Positions 36,991 to 46,544 of a DNA stretch of 64,000 nt are shown in pieces. A program made the position numbers and the translations under genes. The notes under the pieces are model-generated. The model saw only the letters and a list, made by a program, of their open reading frames with translations, searched no databases and had not been told where the DNA came from. The stretch's first letter is position 1; each line of letters opens with the position of its first letter. The DNA is from Acidothermus sp. (lineage in GTDB: Bacteria; Actinomycetota; Actinomycetes; Acidothermales; Acidothermaceae): assembly GCA_023512015.1 (NCBI GenBank), contig JAIMAI010000007.1, forward strand, positions 1-64,000, written 5' to 3'.

Positions 36991-38991
36991 GTGCCCGACT
37001 ACTCCGACTCCCCCGAAACCCCGGCCCCCCACCACGAGATCAGATCAGCGGAACGGAGAACGGCCCGCTACGGCGAATGGGCTTCGCCGATTTCGGCGGC
37101 GGACGTCGCCCGCGGCGGCTTGCGTCTCGGCTTCCCGAGCATCGTGGGTGACGACGTGTGGTGGACCGAAGGTCGGCCGGCGGAGGGCGGACGGCAGGTC
37201 GTTGTCTCCGCCGTTCGAGGCGATCTGCTTGCCCCGCCGTGGAATGCCCGCACCCGGGTGCACGAGTACGGGGGGCGGAGCTGGCTGCCGCTGGACGAAA
37301 CCCGTTTCGTCTTCACCGAGTGGACGGATCAGCGCCTTTACCTCGCCGAAGCGGGTAGCGATCCCACACCGATCACACCCGTGCCGTCGAGTCCCGCCGC
37401 CCTGCGGTACGCGGATTTCGTGCGGGTGACGGACGAGCTGTGGTGCGTGCGGGAATCCCACGATTCAGGGAGAATTCACCGCGACATCGTCGCGATCCCG
37501 TTGGACGGGTCGGCGGCCGACGACCCCAGCCGAATCCGAAGCATCGTCGCCGGGAGTGATTTCCTCGCCTACCCGACGCCGAACGCCGACGGCACCCGGC
37601 TGGCGTGGATCGCCTGGGATCATCCGCGCATGCCGTGGGACGGCACCGAATTGCGGATCGCCACGGTGCGTGACGGTGTGGCGCACGGTTGGACCACCGT
37701 TGCCGGCGGCGCTACCGAGTCGGTACTCCAGCCGATGTGGACGGCGGACGGCGGCCTGTACTTCCTCTCCGATCGCAGCGGCTGGTGGCTGCCGTACCGG
37801 CTCGACGCCTCCGGTTCGATCCGTCCGCTGGTGGAGCGGGAGGAGGAATTCGGAGGGCCGCTCTGGCAGCTCGGCATGCGGTTCTTCGCCGCGACGCAGG
37901 ACGGGCGCTTGGTCGTCGTCCACGCCGGAAAGCTCGGAATCCTGGACCCGACAAGCGGTGACATCGTCGATCTGGATATCCCGGCGAACGTGGTCGAGCC
38001 GATGCTCGATGCCGCAGAGGCGTACGTCTGCTTCATCGGAGCCGGGCCGCTGCTGCCGCCGACCCTTTTCCGTTTCGACCTGCGCGACCACACGTGTCGC
38101 GAAATTCGGCGGTCGGTCGACGTCCTCCCGGACGTGCGGTACGTCCCGATTCCGCAACGCCGCGTCTTCCAGCGGACGGACGGGCAGCCGGTCCACGCAG
38201 TGGTCTATCCCCCACGAAATCCGGATTTCTCGGCGCCACCTGAGGAGCGGCCGCCGTACGTCGTCATCGCGCACGGTGGGCCGACGTCGAGCTCTCCACC
38301 GATCCTGCGCCTGGAGTACGCGTATTTCACCAGCCGCGGCATCGGAATCCTGGACGTCGATTACGGCGGATCCACCGGATACGGGCGGGCTTACCGGGAA
38401 CGGCTACGCGGGCAGTGGGGCGTCGTCGATGTCGAGGACTGCGTGGCGGCGGCGCAGAGTTTGGTCGCCGCGGGCGAGGCGGACGGCACGCGGCTGGCGA
38501 TCCGCGGGGCGAGCGCCGGTGGCTGGACGGTACTGTGTGCGGTCACCCGCACGAATGTCTTCAGCGCGGCGGTGTCGTATTTCGGGGTGGCGGAATTGGT
38601 GAAATTCGTGACCCAGACCCACGATTTCGAGTCGCATTACGTCGAAGGGCTGGTCGGCCCGCTGCCGCAGGCCCGCGACCTGTATCTCGAACGGGCGCCG
38701 CTTTCCCATGTGGACGACGTCTGCTGCCCGGTGCTCCTTATCCAGGGCCTGGAGGACCCGGTGGTGCCTCCGTCCCAAGCGGAGATGTTCTGCGAAGCGT
38801 TGGCCGCCAAGGGAATACCCCACGCCTACCTGGCTTTCGAAGGCGAACAGCACGGATTGCGCCGGGAACGCAACATCGTCACGGCGTTGGAAGCGGAATT
38901 GTCCTTCTACGGACAGGTTTTCGGGGTCATCCCACCGGGCGTGCCGCGCCTGGAGCTGAGCGGGCTGCGTCGTCCGCCGCACCACCGCTGA
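36991..38991 (+). CDS. Prolyl oligopeptidase-family (S9) serine peptidase
   Basis: 666 residues: an N-terminal seven-bladed beta-propeller (repeated W-rich blades such as [20 protein letters not shown]) and a C-terminal alpha/beta-hydrolase domain of the S9C/dipeptidyl-peptidase type. The catalytic triad is Ser508 ([10 protein letters not shown]), Asp589 ([14 protein letters not shown]) and His621 ([10 protein letters not shown]). [20 protein letters not shown] precedes the nucleophile. No signal peptide is seen, so it should act on peptides in the cytoplasm. GTG 36991 is preceded by GAGAGG at loose spacing. Confidence 0.93.
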   Translation: MPDYSDSPETPAPHHEIRSAERRTARYGEWASPISAADVARGGLRLGFPSIVGDDVWWTEGRPAEGGRQVVVSAVRGDLLAPPWNARTRVHEYGGRSWLPLDETRFVFTEWTDQRLYLAEAGSDPTPITPVPSSPAALRYADFVRVTDELWCVRESHDSGRIHRDIVAIPLDGSAADDPSRIRSIVAGSDFLAYPTPNADGTRLAWIAWDHPRMPWDGTELRIATVRDGVAHGWTTVAGGATESVLQPMWTADGGLYFLSDRSGWWLPYRLDASGSIRPLVEREEEFGGPLWQLGMRFFAATQDGRLVVVHAGKLGILDPTSGDIVDLDIPANVVEPMLDAAEAYVCFIGAGPLLPPTLFRFDLRDHTCREIRRSVDVLPDVRYVPIPQRRVFQRTDGQPVHAVVYPPRNPDFSAPPEERPPYVVIAHGGPTSSSPPILRLEYAYFTSRGIGILDVDYGGSTGYGRAYRERLRGQWGVVDVEDCVAAAQSLVAAGEADGTRLAIRGASAGGWTVLCAVTRTNVFSAAVSYFGVAELVKFVTQTHDFESHYVEGLVGPLPQARDLYLERAPLSHVDDVCCPVLLIQGLEDPVVPPSQAEMFCEALAAKGIPHAYLAFEGEQHGLRRERNIVTALEAELSFYGQVFGVIPPGVPRLELSGLRRPPHHR

Positions 38992-38999
38992 CCGCGCAT

Positions 39000-40487
39000 T
39001 CAGTGCGCAAGCTCGCTCGCCCTGGTCTCGCGGACCACGGTGACCCGGATCTGCCCGGGATAGGTGAGTTCTTCCTCGATTTGTTTGGCGATGTCGCGCG
39101 CGATGACCTGCGCCTGGATGTCGTCGACGACCTCGGGCAACACCATGACCCGCAGCTCGCGCCCGGCTTGCATCGCGAAGACTTTCTCGACCCCTTCGTG
39201 CGCGGCCGCGATTTGTTCGAGGCGCTCCAACCGCTGCACGTACGACTCGAGGGATTCTCGGCGGGCCCCGGGACGGCCACCGCTGATGGCGTCGGCGACC
39301 TGGGTCAGCACGGCTTCGATGCTGCGGGGTTCGACCTCGTTGTGGTGGGCTTCGATGGCGTGGACGACGTCCTCGTGCTCGCCGTAGCGGCGGGCGAGCT
39401 CCGCGCCGATGAGGGCGTGGCTTCCTTCGACTTCGTGGGTGACGGCCTTGCCGATGTCGTGGAGCAGCGCGCCCCGTTTGACGAGCTGCGGGTCGATGTT
39501 CAATTCCGCCGCCATCACTCCCGCCAGGTGCGCGGTTTCGACGAGGTGCTTGAGCACGTTCTGCCCGTAGGAGGTGCGGTAGCGCAGCCGGCCGAGCAAC
39601 GCGACCAGTTCGGGATGCAGGCCGCTGATCCCGACCTCGAGCAGCGCGTCTTCGGCGGCCCGCTGGCAGAGCCGTTCGACCTCGCGTCGACTTGCTTCGT
39701 AGATCTCCTCGATGCGCAGGGGGTGGATGCGCCCGTCGTCGACGAGGCGTTCGAGGGCGACCCGGGCGACCTCGCGTCGCACCGGATCGAAGCAGGAGAG
39801 GAGCACGGCCTCCGGGGTGTCATCGATGATGAGGTTGACGCCGGTGACCGACTCGAAGGTCCTGATGTTGCGCCCTTCGCGGCCGATGATCCGCCCCTTC
39901 ATCTCTTCGCTCGGAAGGTGGACGACGGACACGACGGACTCGGCGGTCTGCTCGCTCGCCACCCGCTGAATGGCGGTCACGATGATCTCACGTGCCCGCT
40001 TCTCCGCGTCGCGGGCCGCTTCCCGTTCGATCTCCCGGATGCTGAGGGCGGCTTCCCGCTTGGCCTGGTTCTCGATGAGCGCGACCAGTTCCTCTTTGGC
40101 AGCCTCCGCCGTCAGCCCCGCGACCTGTTCGAGCAGGAGGCGCCGCTCTTCGGCAGCGTCGGCGAGTTCGGCTTCGCGGCGGCGAAGTTCGGCGTCGAGT
40201 TCGCCGAGCTGCCGCTCGCGGGCGTCCAGCCTGGCCTGCTCGACGTCCAGCCGCGTTTCACGTTCGGCCAACCGCTGTTCGCGTCTTTCCAGATCGGCGC
40301 GAAGTTCGTGCAGCTCGGCTTCGAGTGCCTCGAGTCGATCATCGTCTTCTCGTCGTGAGCCACCGGCCGGGACGCCGCTCGAGCCGCCGACCCGCGAGCT
40401 GCGCATCGACAAGGCGACGACGAGTGCCGCAACGGAGGCAGCGATCGCAAGGACCCCGACCGTGATGACCAAGACCAGTGTGGGCAT
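39000..40487 (-). CDS. rny: Ribonuclease Y
   Basis: 495 residues from ATG 40487, which follows GGGGAGACGAGA; an upstream in-frame extension is less likely. One N-terminal membrane helix ([20 protein letters not shown]) is followed by a long coiled coil. A KH domain comes next ([20 protein letters not shown]), then an HD phosphohydrolase domain with [20 protein letters not shown] and the second His in [13 protein letters not shown]. It is a membrane-bound endoribonuclease that starts mRNA decay. RNase J is also encoded in this window, so both major Gram-positive-type RNases are present. It lies downstream of recX with a 282-bp gap. Confidence 0.96.
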   Translation of the reverse strand: MPTLVLVITVGVLAIAASVAALVVALSMRSSRVGGSSGVPAGGSRREDDDRLEALEAELHELRADLERREQRLAERETRLDVEQARLDARERQLGELDAELRRREAELADAAEERRLLLEQVAGLTAEAAKEELVALIENQAKREAALSIREIEREAARDAEKRAREIIVTAIQRVASEQTAESVVSVVHLPSEEMKGRIIGREGRNIRTFESVTGVNLIIDDTPEAVLLSCFDPVRREVARVALERLVDDGRIHPLRIEEIYEASRREVERLCQRAAEDALLEVGISGLHPELVALLGRLRYRTSYGQNVLKHLVETAHLAGVMAAELNIDPQLVKRGALLHDIGKAVTHEVEGSHALIGAELARRYGEHEDVVHAIEAHHNEVEPRSIEAVLTQVADAISGGRPGARRESLESYVQRLERLEQIAAAHEGVEKVFAMQAGRELRVMVLPEVVDDIQAQVIARDIAKQIEEELTYPGQIRVTVVRETRASELAH

Positions 40488-40769
40488 TCTCGTCTCCCCT
40501 CGGTCGGGCACGTCGCCGTGCAACGGAACGAGGGGTCGGCCCGGAGAAATGCCCAGGTCATCCCCGGCGGTGGTATCCACCGCGCGCGGAAACCGTGGGC
40601 CGAGTCGCCGCGGCCCAAGGATCGTCCTCGGGGTAGGGCACCCGAGGGTGATCTGCTCGCTATCGCAACGGGCCTGCCGCCCGTGACCACTCCGAGTACG
40701 TCGATCGGCTATGGCTGTCCGGCCGACTCCTCACCTTGCTGCCGAGGCTATGCGCCCCCCGACCGCCGG

Positions 40770-41327
40770 TCAAGCAGGCTCGATCATGTCTTGGGTGATG
40801 TCTCCTTCGACGGCGGCCGCCGCCTCATCCACAAGGTCGCCGAGTACTCGGCGTACCGCCCTCGAGGCGATATCGGGGGGATAGCCTCGACGCGCCAACA
40901 TCCCGAGGAGTCGTCGTGCCCGAACTTCGGGCGGCAGACCATCCGTTGCCACGGCCCGACGGCGGAGCAGCGCGACGGCGGTCGTCTCGATCTCTTCGGG
41001 GCCGACGGACCCCACCGCCTCCGCGATGACGTCGGCTTCGACGCCCCGGCGGCGCAGTTCCGCGGCGAGTGCAGCGGGAGCCAAACTGCGGGTGCGCCTC
41101 CGTTCCGCCACCCATGCGGCGGCGAAGGCCGCGTCGTCGACGAGACCGAGTTCGGAAAGCCTTCCGAGCGCCTCCTGGGCCACGTCCTCCGGAATTCCTT
41201 TGCGGCGCAAGAACGCCTGCAGCTGCGCCCGGGTCCGAGGAGCCCGGGCGAGCTGGTCGAAGAGCAGGCTTTTCGCCTCCTCGACACTCGACGGCGTACT
41301 ACGTTCCCGCATTTGTTCCGCGGTCAC
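40770..41327 (-). CDS. recX: Regulatory protein RecX
   Basis: 185 residues. An all-helical RecX protein with three-helix repeats: AKSLLFDQLARAPRTRAQLQ, EDVAQEALGRLSELGLVDDA and AFAAAWVAERRRTRSLAPAA are typical. RecX binds RecA filaments and limits their activity. It lies nine bases downstream of the recA stop on the same strand, the usual actinobacterial recA-recX operon. Confidence 0.95.
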   Translation of the reverse strand: MTAEQMRERSTPSSVEEAKSLLFDQLARAPRTRAQLQAFLRRKGIPEDVAQEALGRLSELGLVDDAAFAAAWVAERRRTRSLAPAALAAELRRRGVEADVIAEAVGSVGPEEIETTAVALLRRRAVATDGLPPEVRARRLLGMLARRGYPPDIASRAVRRVLGDLVDEAAAAVEGDITQDMIEPA

Positions 41328-41336
41328 GTCGAACGA

Positions 41337-42374
41337 TTATTTCTCCACCGCAGCGAGGTCCACCGGTGCGTCGATTCGAGGACCGATCCCCAACTTCTCC
41401 TTGATTTTCTTTTCGATTTCGTCGGCGAGATCCGGATTATCGCGAAGATAGGCACGGGCGTTCTCCTTGCCCTGACCTAGTTGGTCGCCGTCGTAGGTGT
41501 ACCAGGCTCCGGACTTGCGGATGATTCCGTGCTCTACTCCCATGTCGATGAGGCTGCCTTCGCGACTGATGCCGACGTTGTAGAGAATGTCGAATTCGGC
41601 TTGCCGGAAGGGAGAAGCGCACTTGTTCTTGACCACCTTCACCCGGGTCCGGTTCCCGATGGCTTCCTGACCTTCTTTGATGGTGTCGATGCGCCGGACG
41701 TCCAAGCGAATCGACGCATAGAACTTCAACGCCTTTCCGCCGGTGGTGGTCTCGGGACTGCCGAAGAAGACCCCCACCTTTTCCCGGAGTTGGTTGATGA
41801 AAATGGCCGTCGTCCCGGAATGACTGAGCGCTCCAGTGATCTTACGTAGGGCTTGGCTCATCAGTCGGGCTTGCAAGCCGACGTGGCTGTCCCCCATCTC
41901 GCCTTCGATCTCGGCGCGCGGAACCAGCGCCGCCACCGAGTCGATGACGATGACGTCGACGGCACCCGAGCGGATCAGAGTATCGGCGATCTCGAGAGCC
42001 TGCTCCCCGGTATCCGGTTGCGAGACCAACAGATTGTCCGTGTCCACGCCGAGTTTTTTCGCATACTCCGGATCCAGCGCATGTTCGGCGTCGATGAAGG
42101 CCGCGATCCCTCCGGCCCGCTGGGCATTCGCCACGGCGTGCAGGGCGAGGGTCGTCTTCCCTGAAGACTCCGGGCCGTAAATTTCGACGATCCGACCGCG
42201 GGGCAGCCCCCCGATCCCCAAGGCGACGTCCAACGCGATCGAGCCGGTGGGGATGACGTCGATCGGTGCCCGCGCTTCGTCACCGAGACGCATCAGCGAA
42301 CCCTTGCCGTGAGCTCTTTCGATCTGTGCAATCGCATGTTCAAGAGCTTTCTCGCGATCGAATGTTGCTGCCAT
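41337..42374 (-). CDS. recA: Recombinase RecA
   Basis: 345 residues from ATG 42374 ([20 protein letters not shown]). Walker A GPESSGKT is at residues 67-74, Walker [21 protein letters not shown], and the L2/DNA-binding region contains [20 protein letters not shown]. It forms filaments on single-stranded DNA for strand exchange and triggers LexA cleavage. A LexA box lies 126 bp upstream at 42500-42515, so SOS induction is expected. recX follows directly. No intein is present. Confidence 0.98.
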   Translation of the reverse strand: MAATFDREKALEHAIAQIERAHGKGSLMRLGDEARAPIDVIPTGSIALDVALGIGGLPRGRIVEIYGPESSGKTTLALHAVANAQRAGGIAAFIDAEHALDPEYAKKLGVDTDNLLVSQPDTGEQALEIADTLIRSGAVDVIVIDSVAALVPRAEIEGEMGDSHVGLQARLMSQALRKITGALSHSGTTAIFINQLREKVGVFFGSPETTTGGKALKFYASIRLDVRRIDTIKEGQEAIGNRTRVKVVKNKCASPFRQAEFDILYNVGISREGSLIDMGVEHGIIRKSGAWYTYDGDQLGQGKENARAYLRDNPDLADEIEKKIKEKLGIGPRIDAPVDLAAVEK

Positions 42375-42499
42375 CGGTCTGCCATCCCGTCTGATCGGTG
42401 TTCGGAACTCGGTCGCGAACGACGCTAGACGACGACACCGACGTTTCCGGCTCGCTCCCTCGACTTGTGAGTCGCCGTCCGCTTGCCTGTGGACACTAC

Positions 42500-42515
42500 C
42501 CGAACAGATGTTCGA
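42500..42515. promoter_or_regulatory. LexA (SOS) box upstream of recA
   Basis: CCGAACAGATGTTCGA, read on the recA strand as TCGAACATCTGTTCGG, matches TCGAAC-N4-GTTCGA with one mismatch. It is 126 bp upstream of the recA ATG in the gap between DUF3046 and recA. Confidence 0.8.
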
Positions 42516-42574
42516 ACCGCGGGCGACACGCCGAGGCCGACGACCCTCCGCGGCGCGCCGTGCGGCAAGCGACC

Positions 42575-42769
42575 TCAGCGCAAGTGGGCCGGGACGTCGA
42601 CGGCCCGGCACACCGCCCGCCACACGTCCGCGGGTTCGATCCCCGCCTCCAAGGCTTGCCGCACGGTACGCCCACCCAACTCGGCCAGCACGAAATCGGA
42701 GGCGAAGGACGGCGCGTACACCTCCCCGAAGGCGGCTCTCATCCGCTCCCAGAAGTCCGTCAACCGCAT
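42575..42769 (-). CDS. DUF3046 small protein
   Basis: 64 residues, beginning [20 protein letters not shown] and containing [20 protein letters not shown] and [15 protein letters not shown]. It matches the actinobacterial DUF3046 family, which is typically encoded just upstream of recA, as here. The function is unknown. The position suggests possible shared regulation, but the LexA box lies between this gene and recA. Confidence 0.9.
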   Translation of the reverse strand: MRLTDFWERMRAAFGEVYAPSFASDFVLAELGGRTVRQALEAGIEPADVWRAVCRAVDVPAHLR

Positions 42770-42874
42770 GCGAGCCAGTATCCGCGCCGTCCGGCCCGCG
42801 CCGAGCGCCCGTCGGCGCGAACGCACTCCAATGCATCCTCCCGACCGCGACGCACGTCCTTGCAGCGACGAACC

Positions 42875-44482
42875 GTGAGAAAGCGAGGAAGCGACATCGA
42901 CCGGCGTGCCTTTCTTCGCCTCACCTTGTCGGCCGCGGGCGGACTCGTCCCGCTCGCCGGATGCCGCCCCTCCACGGAGACGGCCGGCGTCCGGTCGACC
43001 CCGAGAGCCGCTTCGACGACGTCCGGCCCTCCAACCCCTCCCGCGCTCGCATCGACCCCGGTTCGGGCCGCTTCGCCGACCCCCGGCCCGTCGCAGTGGC
43101 GGGTGCTCGCCGCCGAGCTCCGCGGACCCCTGCTGCAACCCGGGGATCCTCGCTACGACCCCGCCCGCGTGCTCTTCGACCCCCGCTTCGACCCGATCCG
43201 TCCGGCCGCGATCGCCCGGTGCGCGACCGTGGACGACGTGCGGCGGTGCGTGCGGTTCGCCGCGGCCACCGGGGTCGCGCTCGCCGTCCGGTGTGGGGGC
43301 CACAGTTACGCGGGGTATTCCACCGGCCCGGGATTGGTGATCGACGTCCGCGGCCTGAACGGCATCCGAGCCGACGCGAACCGGCTGCGCGTGGGCGCGG
43401 GTGTTCGGCTCATCGACCTCTACGCACGGCTGGCCGACGCCGGACTCGGTCTGCCCGCCGGCTCGTGTCCGACCGTCGGTATCACCGGACTCACCCTGGG
43501 CGGCGGAATCGGAGTCACCGCGCGCCGCTACGGCCTGACCTGCGATCGGCTCACGGCGGTCGAGGTGGTCACCGCCGACGGCGAACTGATCAGAGCGGAC
43601 GACGACCACGACCCGGACCTGCTGTGGGCGCATCGCGGCGGAGGCGGGGGGAATTTCGGGGTGGTCACCGCCTTGGAATTCCATCCGCACCGAGCGGGAA
43701 GCCTCACCCGCTTCGTGCTGCGCTGGCCGTGGGCCAAAGCCCGCGACGTCGTTTCGGCCTGGTTTCCCTGGATGGCCTCCGCCCCCGACGCCTGTTGGTC
43801 GAGCCTGCACCTCCTGGGAGCCGACGACCCGGGCGGAATTCCCCAGGGATACGTCTCGGGGGTCGTCACCGATTCGGCCCGGAACGCAGGGCCGCTGCTC
43901 GACGACCTCGTGGCAGCCGTGGGTGCCCGGCCGACGACACGATTCGTGGCCGAATCCGACTACCTCACCACGATGCTCGCCGAGGCCGGGTGTCGGTCGC
44001 TTTCCGAGTGCCGTCCGCTGGCGGAAGGGGGGCGGCTGCGCAGGGAATCCTCCCTCGCCCGTTCGGATTTCCTGGACACTCCGCTCGCCGACCAGGCCAT
44101 CGACGTGCTCCTTGGGGCCGTCGAGGAACGCGGCTCCGCACAACAACCCGGCGGCGCGATCTTGATCGATGCCCTGGGAGGAGCGGTCAACAGGATCGCC
44201 GCAGACCAGACCGCCTTCGTGCACCGCACCTCGGCTGCATGCATGCAGTACGTCGTCCCGAACGCAACCGGTGCACGCCGCTGGCTGGACGAGGTGTGGA
44301 GTCGAATGCGCCCGTTCGTCGGGGGTTTCGCCTACCAGAACTACATCGACCCGGCATTGCCCGATTGGCAGACGGCCTATTATGGGCCGAACCTGCCCAA
44401 ACTGATCCGCATCAAATCTGCGGTCGATCCGCACGGGGTGTTCTCCTTCCCGCAGGGAATTCCCCGGGAGCCGGCGCGATGA
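42875..44482 (+). CDS. Tat-exported lipoprotein flavin oxidase (FAD_binding_4 / BBE)
   Basis: 535 residues from GTG 42875. The N terminus has a twin-arginine motif and lipobox together (IDRRAFLRL, then GLVPLAGC), so it should be exported folded and lipid-anchored. The FAD domain contains [20 protein letters not shown] and [18 protein letters not shown]. The His and Cys in these two motifs are the residues that bind FAD covalently in bicovalent oxidases such as gluco-oligosaccharide oxidase and berberine-bridge enzymes. The BBE segment near the C terminus is [20 protein letters not shown]. It overlaps the next gene (sigma factor) by ATGA. The substrate is unknown, possibly a sugar or an alcohol. 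Confidence 0.9.
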   Translation: MRKRGSDIDRRAFLRLTLSAAGGLVPLAGCRPSTETAGVRSTPRAASTTSGPPTPPALASTPVRAASPTPGPSQWRVLAAELRGPLLQPGDPRYDPARVLFDPRFDPIRPAAIARCATVDDVRRCVRFAAATGVALAVRCGGHSYAGYSTGPGLVIDVRGLNGIRADANRLRVGAGVRLIDLYARLADAGLGLPAGSCPTVGITGLTLGGGIGVTARRYGLTCDRLTAVEVVTADGELIRADDDHDPDLLWAHRGGGGGNFGVVTALEFHPHRAGSLTRFVLRWPWAKARDVVSAWFPWMASAPDACWSSLHLLGADDPGGIPQGYVSGVVTDSARNAGPLLDDLVAAVGARPTTRFVAESDYLTTMLAEAGCRSLSECRPLAEGGRLRRESSLARSDFLDTPLADQAIDVLLGAVEERGSAQQPGGAILIDALGGAVNRIAADQTAFVHRTSAACMQYVVPNATGARRWLDEVWSRMRPFVGGFAYQNYIDPALPDWQTAYYGPNLPKLIRIKSAVDPHGVFSFPQGIPREPAR

Positions 44483-45171
44483 GCCCGCCCGATGCAACCG
44501 CCACGCGCCCCGGGACGTCCGCAGGAGCGTCCGAGGTACCCGGGGTGATCGTGGACGAGGAGCGACGACGGGTATTCGACGAGTTCGCGCGGGCGCGTAT
44601 GCCCGAGCTGCTGCGTTTCGGATACGCCCTGACCGGCAATCCGCACGCGGCGGCGGATCTCGTCCAAGACGCCCTGGAGCGCACGATGCTGGCGTGGCCC
44701 CGCGTCGAGAAGCAAGGTGACCCCGAAGGCTACGTGCGACGGATCATGGTGAATCGGAACATCAGTATCTGGCGGCGCCGACGACGGGAACGGCTGGTGG
44801 TCGACGTCCCCGAAACCGGGCGGGACGACGGCGGGCTGGCCCCCCGCGATCTCGCCCTCTGGGAGAGGGTGCGGGCCCTTCCGCCACGACAACGCACCGT
44901 GATCGTCCTGCGGTATTACGAGGATCTTTCGGAAGCGCAGATCGCCGAAATCATGGGGTCGTCGGTCGGCACGGTCAAGAGTCAGGCGTCCCGCGCCATC
45001 GCCGCGCTGCGCCGCGACGCCGCCAGCTTCGCCGACGTCCCCCCGCCCGCCGACGTCCCCCCATCCGCCGACGAACAGGGAACGGTGGCTCCCGGAGCTC
45101 CTTCCGGGGACGGCGCGAGACGAAAGGCACCGCGAGACGAGCCGCGAGACAGGAAGGAAGCACAACGGTGA
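44479..45171 (+). CDS. SigE-family RNA polymerase sigma-70 factor
   Basis: 230 residues. Region 2 is FDEFARARMPELLRFGYALT, then GNPHAAADLVQDALERTMLA. Region 4 is LPPRQRTVIVLRYYEDLSEA, then IAEIMGSSVGTVKSQASRAI, typical of the actinobacterial SigE-family ECF-like factors. A Pro/Asp/Arg-rich tail follows. Its ATG overlaps the stop of the flavin-oxidase gene and its TGA overlaps the GTG of the next gene, giving a three-gene coupled unit. The downstream membrane protein is a candidate anti-sigma partner, though it lacks a recognisable zinc anti-sigma motif. Confidence 0.92.
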   Translation: MSPPDATATRPGTSAGASEVPGVIVDEERRRVFDEFARARMPELLRFGYALTGNPHAAADLVQDALERTMLAWPRVEKQGDPEGYVRRIMVNRNISIWRRRRRERLVVDVPETGRDDGGLAPRDLALWERVRALPPRQRTVIVLRYYEDLSEAQIAEIMGSSVGTVKSQASRAIAALRRDAASFADVPPPADVPPSADEQGTVAPGAPSGDGARRKAPRDEPRDRKEAQR

Positions 45172-46487
45172 GCGACGACGATTTGGAGCGTCGGCTCCGC
45201 GCGCTCTTCGACCGCGAGCGCCTCAGCCTGCTCCCCCGCCCCGACGCCCTGGAGATCATTCACCGCGGGGCCCGTCGGCGACAAGCACGCCGAGTCGCGG
45301 CCGCATCGACCGGGGCCGCGCTGGCCGCCGTCCTCGTCGTCGCCGCCAGCACCATGATCCGGCCGGCGGCTCATCGGCCCACGACCACGGCACCTACCCA
45401 GCTCACGGTCCCCTCGGCCTCCTCACCCGCCGCATCGCCGTCCTCCACGACCGCGGAACCGATTTCGACGCAGCCCCCGACGATCCCGGCCGGTGGCCCA
45501 CCGCCTCGCGGCTTCGTCCCCCTGTCCGTCACCGGTACCACCAGTAATGGCCAGACGTTCTGGGTCCTCGGCCACGCGCCGTGTGGCGCCGGGTCGTGCA
45601 CCGCCCTGGCGAAGACCACCGACGGGGGGCGTTCGTTCACTGAGGTAGCCGCGCCGCCGAGTGCCGTAGTGCCCGACGTGATCGGTGCCCTCGACGTCTT
45701 CGGCCCGCAGACCATCGCCGACGTCCGATTCGTCGACGCTCACAACGGCTGGGCGTACGGCGGAGCGCTGTGGCAGACCTCCGACGGCGGGCACTCCTGG
45801 CAGCGGGTCACGGAGGTCCCCGGGAATGTGGAGCAGCTCGCCGTGGCGAGCGGCCACGTCTGGGCGGTCGTCACCACCGGCAGCGGACCGGATTACCGGC
45901 TCTACACCTCGACGCTGTACACCGCGACCTACCCCGGCGGTCGGTGGGCGCCGGTGGAGGCAGCCGACACGTTCGGTCCCGCCGAGCCGGCCCTCGTCGT
46001 CCACGACACCACGGTGGTCGTCATCGGGCAGGACGCTACAACCGGGCGGCCCCGGGCGGTCGGCACCACCAACGCCCGCAACTTCACCACCCTGCCGGCG
46101 CCGCCCTGCCTCCCCGCCCACCCGAGCACCTTCTCGGTGACCGCCGATGCGGTGTGGCTTGCGTGTGCGGCGAACGCACCGCTGTACGTCTCCACCGATT
46201 TCGGGCAGACCTGGACGGCGGTCCCCGCGCACCTTCCCGCCGTCTCGGCAGTGGCTGCGGTCGATCCCACTCAGGCCGTGGTCGCGACCGGCGGTGAGTT
46301 GCGCATCGTCCACGTCGATGGCACTGTGGCGACGGCCGTCACCCCGGGGACGGCGGACGGTTTCGTCTTCGTCGGCTTCGTCAACGCGCAGGTCGGGTTC
46401 GCCGTGGCCGAGACCGGCGGCGCCCGACAGCTGTGGCGGACGACGGACGCCGGGCAGCACTGGTCCGTCGTGTCGGTCGGGGGGTGA
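45168..46487 (+). CDS. Single-pass membrane protein with extracytoplasmic beta-propeller (BNR/Ycf48-like), possible anti-sigma
   Basis: 439 residues. The cytoplasmic N terminus (DDLERRLRALFDRERLSLLP) precedes one membrane helix (TGAALAAVLVVAASTMI). A Thr/Ser/Pro-rich spacer leads to a propeller with repeated sialidase-type Asp-boxes (TTDGGRSFTEV, TSDGGHSWQRV, STDFGQTWTAV, TTDAGQHWSVV). The GTG start overlaps the sigma-factor stop, and the short cytoplasmic arm plus external sensor resembles anti-sigma architecture. This is inferred from context, not from a known domain. Confidence 0.85.
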   Translation: MSDDDLERRLRALFDRERLSLLPRPDALEIIHRGARRRQARRVAAASTGAALAAVLVVAASTMIRPAAHRPTTTAPTQLTVPSASSPAASPSSTTAEPISTQPPTIPAGGPPPRGFVPLSVTGTTSNGQTFWVLGHAPCGAGSCTALAKTTDGGRSFTEVAAPPSAVVPDVIGALDVFGPQTIADVRFVDAHNGWAYGGALWQTSDGGHSWQRVTEVPGNVEQLAVASGHVWAVVTTGSGPDYRLYTSTLYTATYPGGRWAPVEAADTFGPAEPALVVHDTTVVVIGQDATTGRPRAVGTTNARNFTTLPAPPCLPAHPSTFSVTADAVWLACAANAPLYVSTDFGQTWTAVPAHLPAVSAVAAVDPTQAVVATGGELRIVHVDGTVATAVTPGTADGFVFVGFVNAQVGFAVAETGGARQLWRTTDAGQHWSVVSVGG

Positions 46488-46544
46488 CGCGGCCGTCGGC
46501 GTGATGCGGAGGTCGGCGGCCGCAAGGGGTCGCGCTGCGGGGCC

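Noticed and set aside
42640-42660. tRNA T-arm-like sequence (GCGGG-TTCGATC-CCCGC) on the plus strand
   Set aside because: No matching acceptor stem, D-arm or anticodon arm can be found at the right distances, and the bases encode a conserved part of DUF3046 on the other strand.
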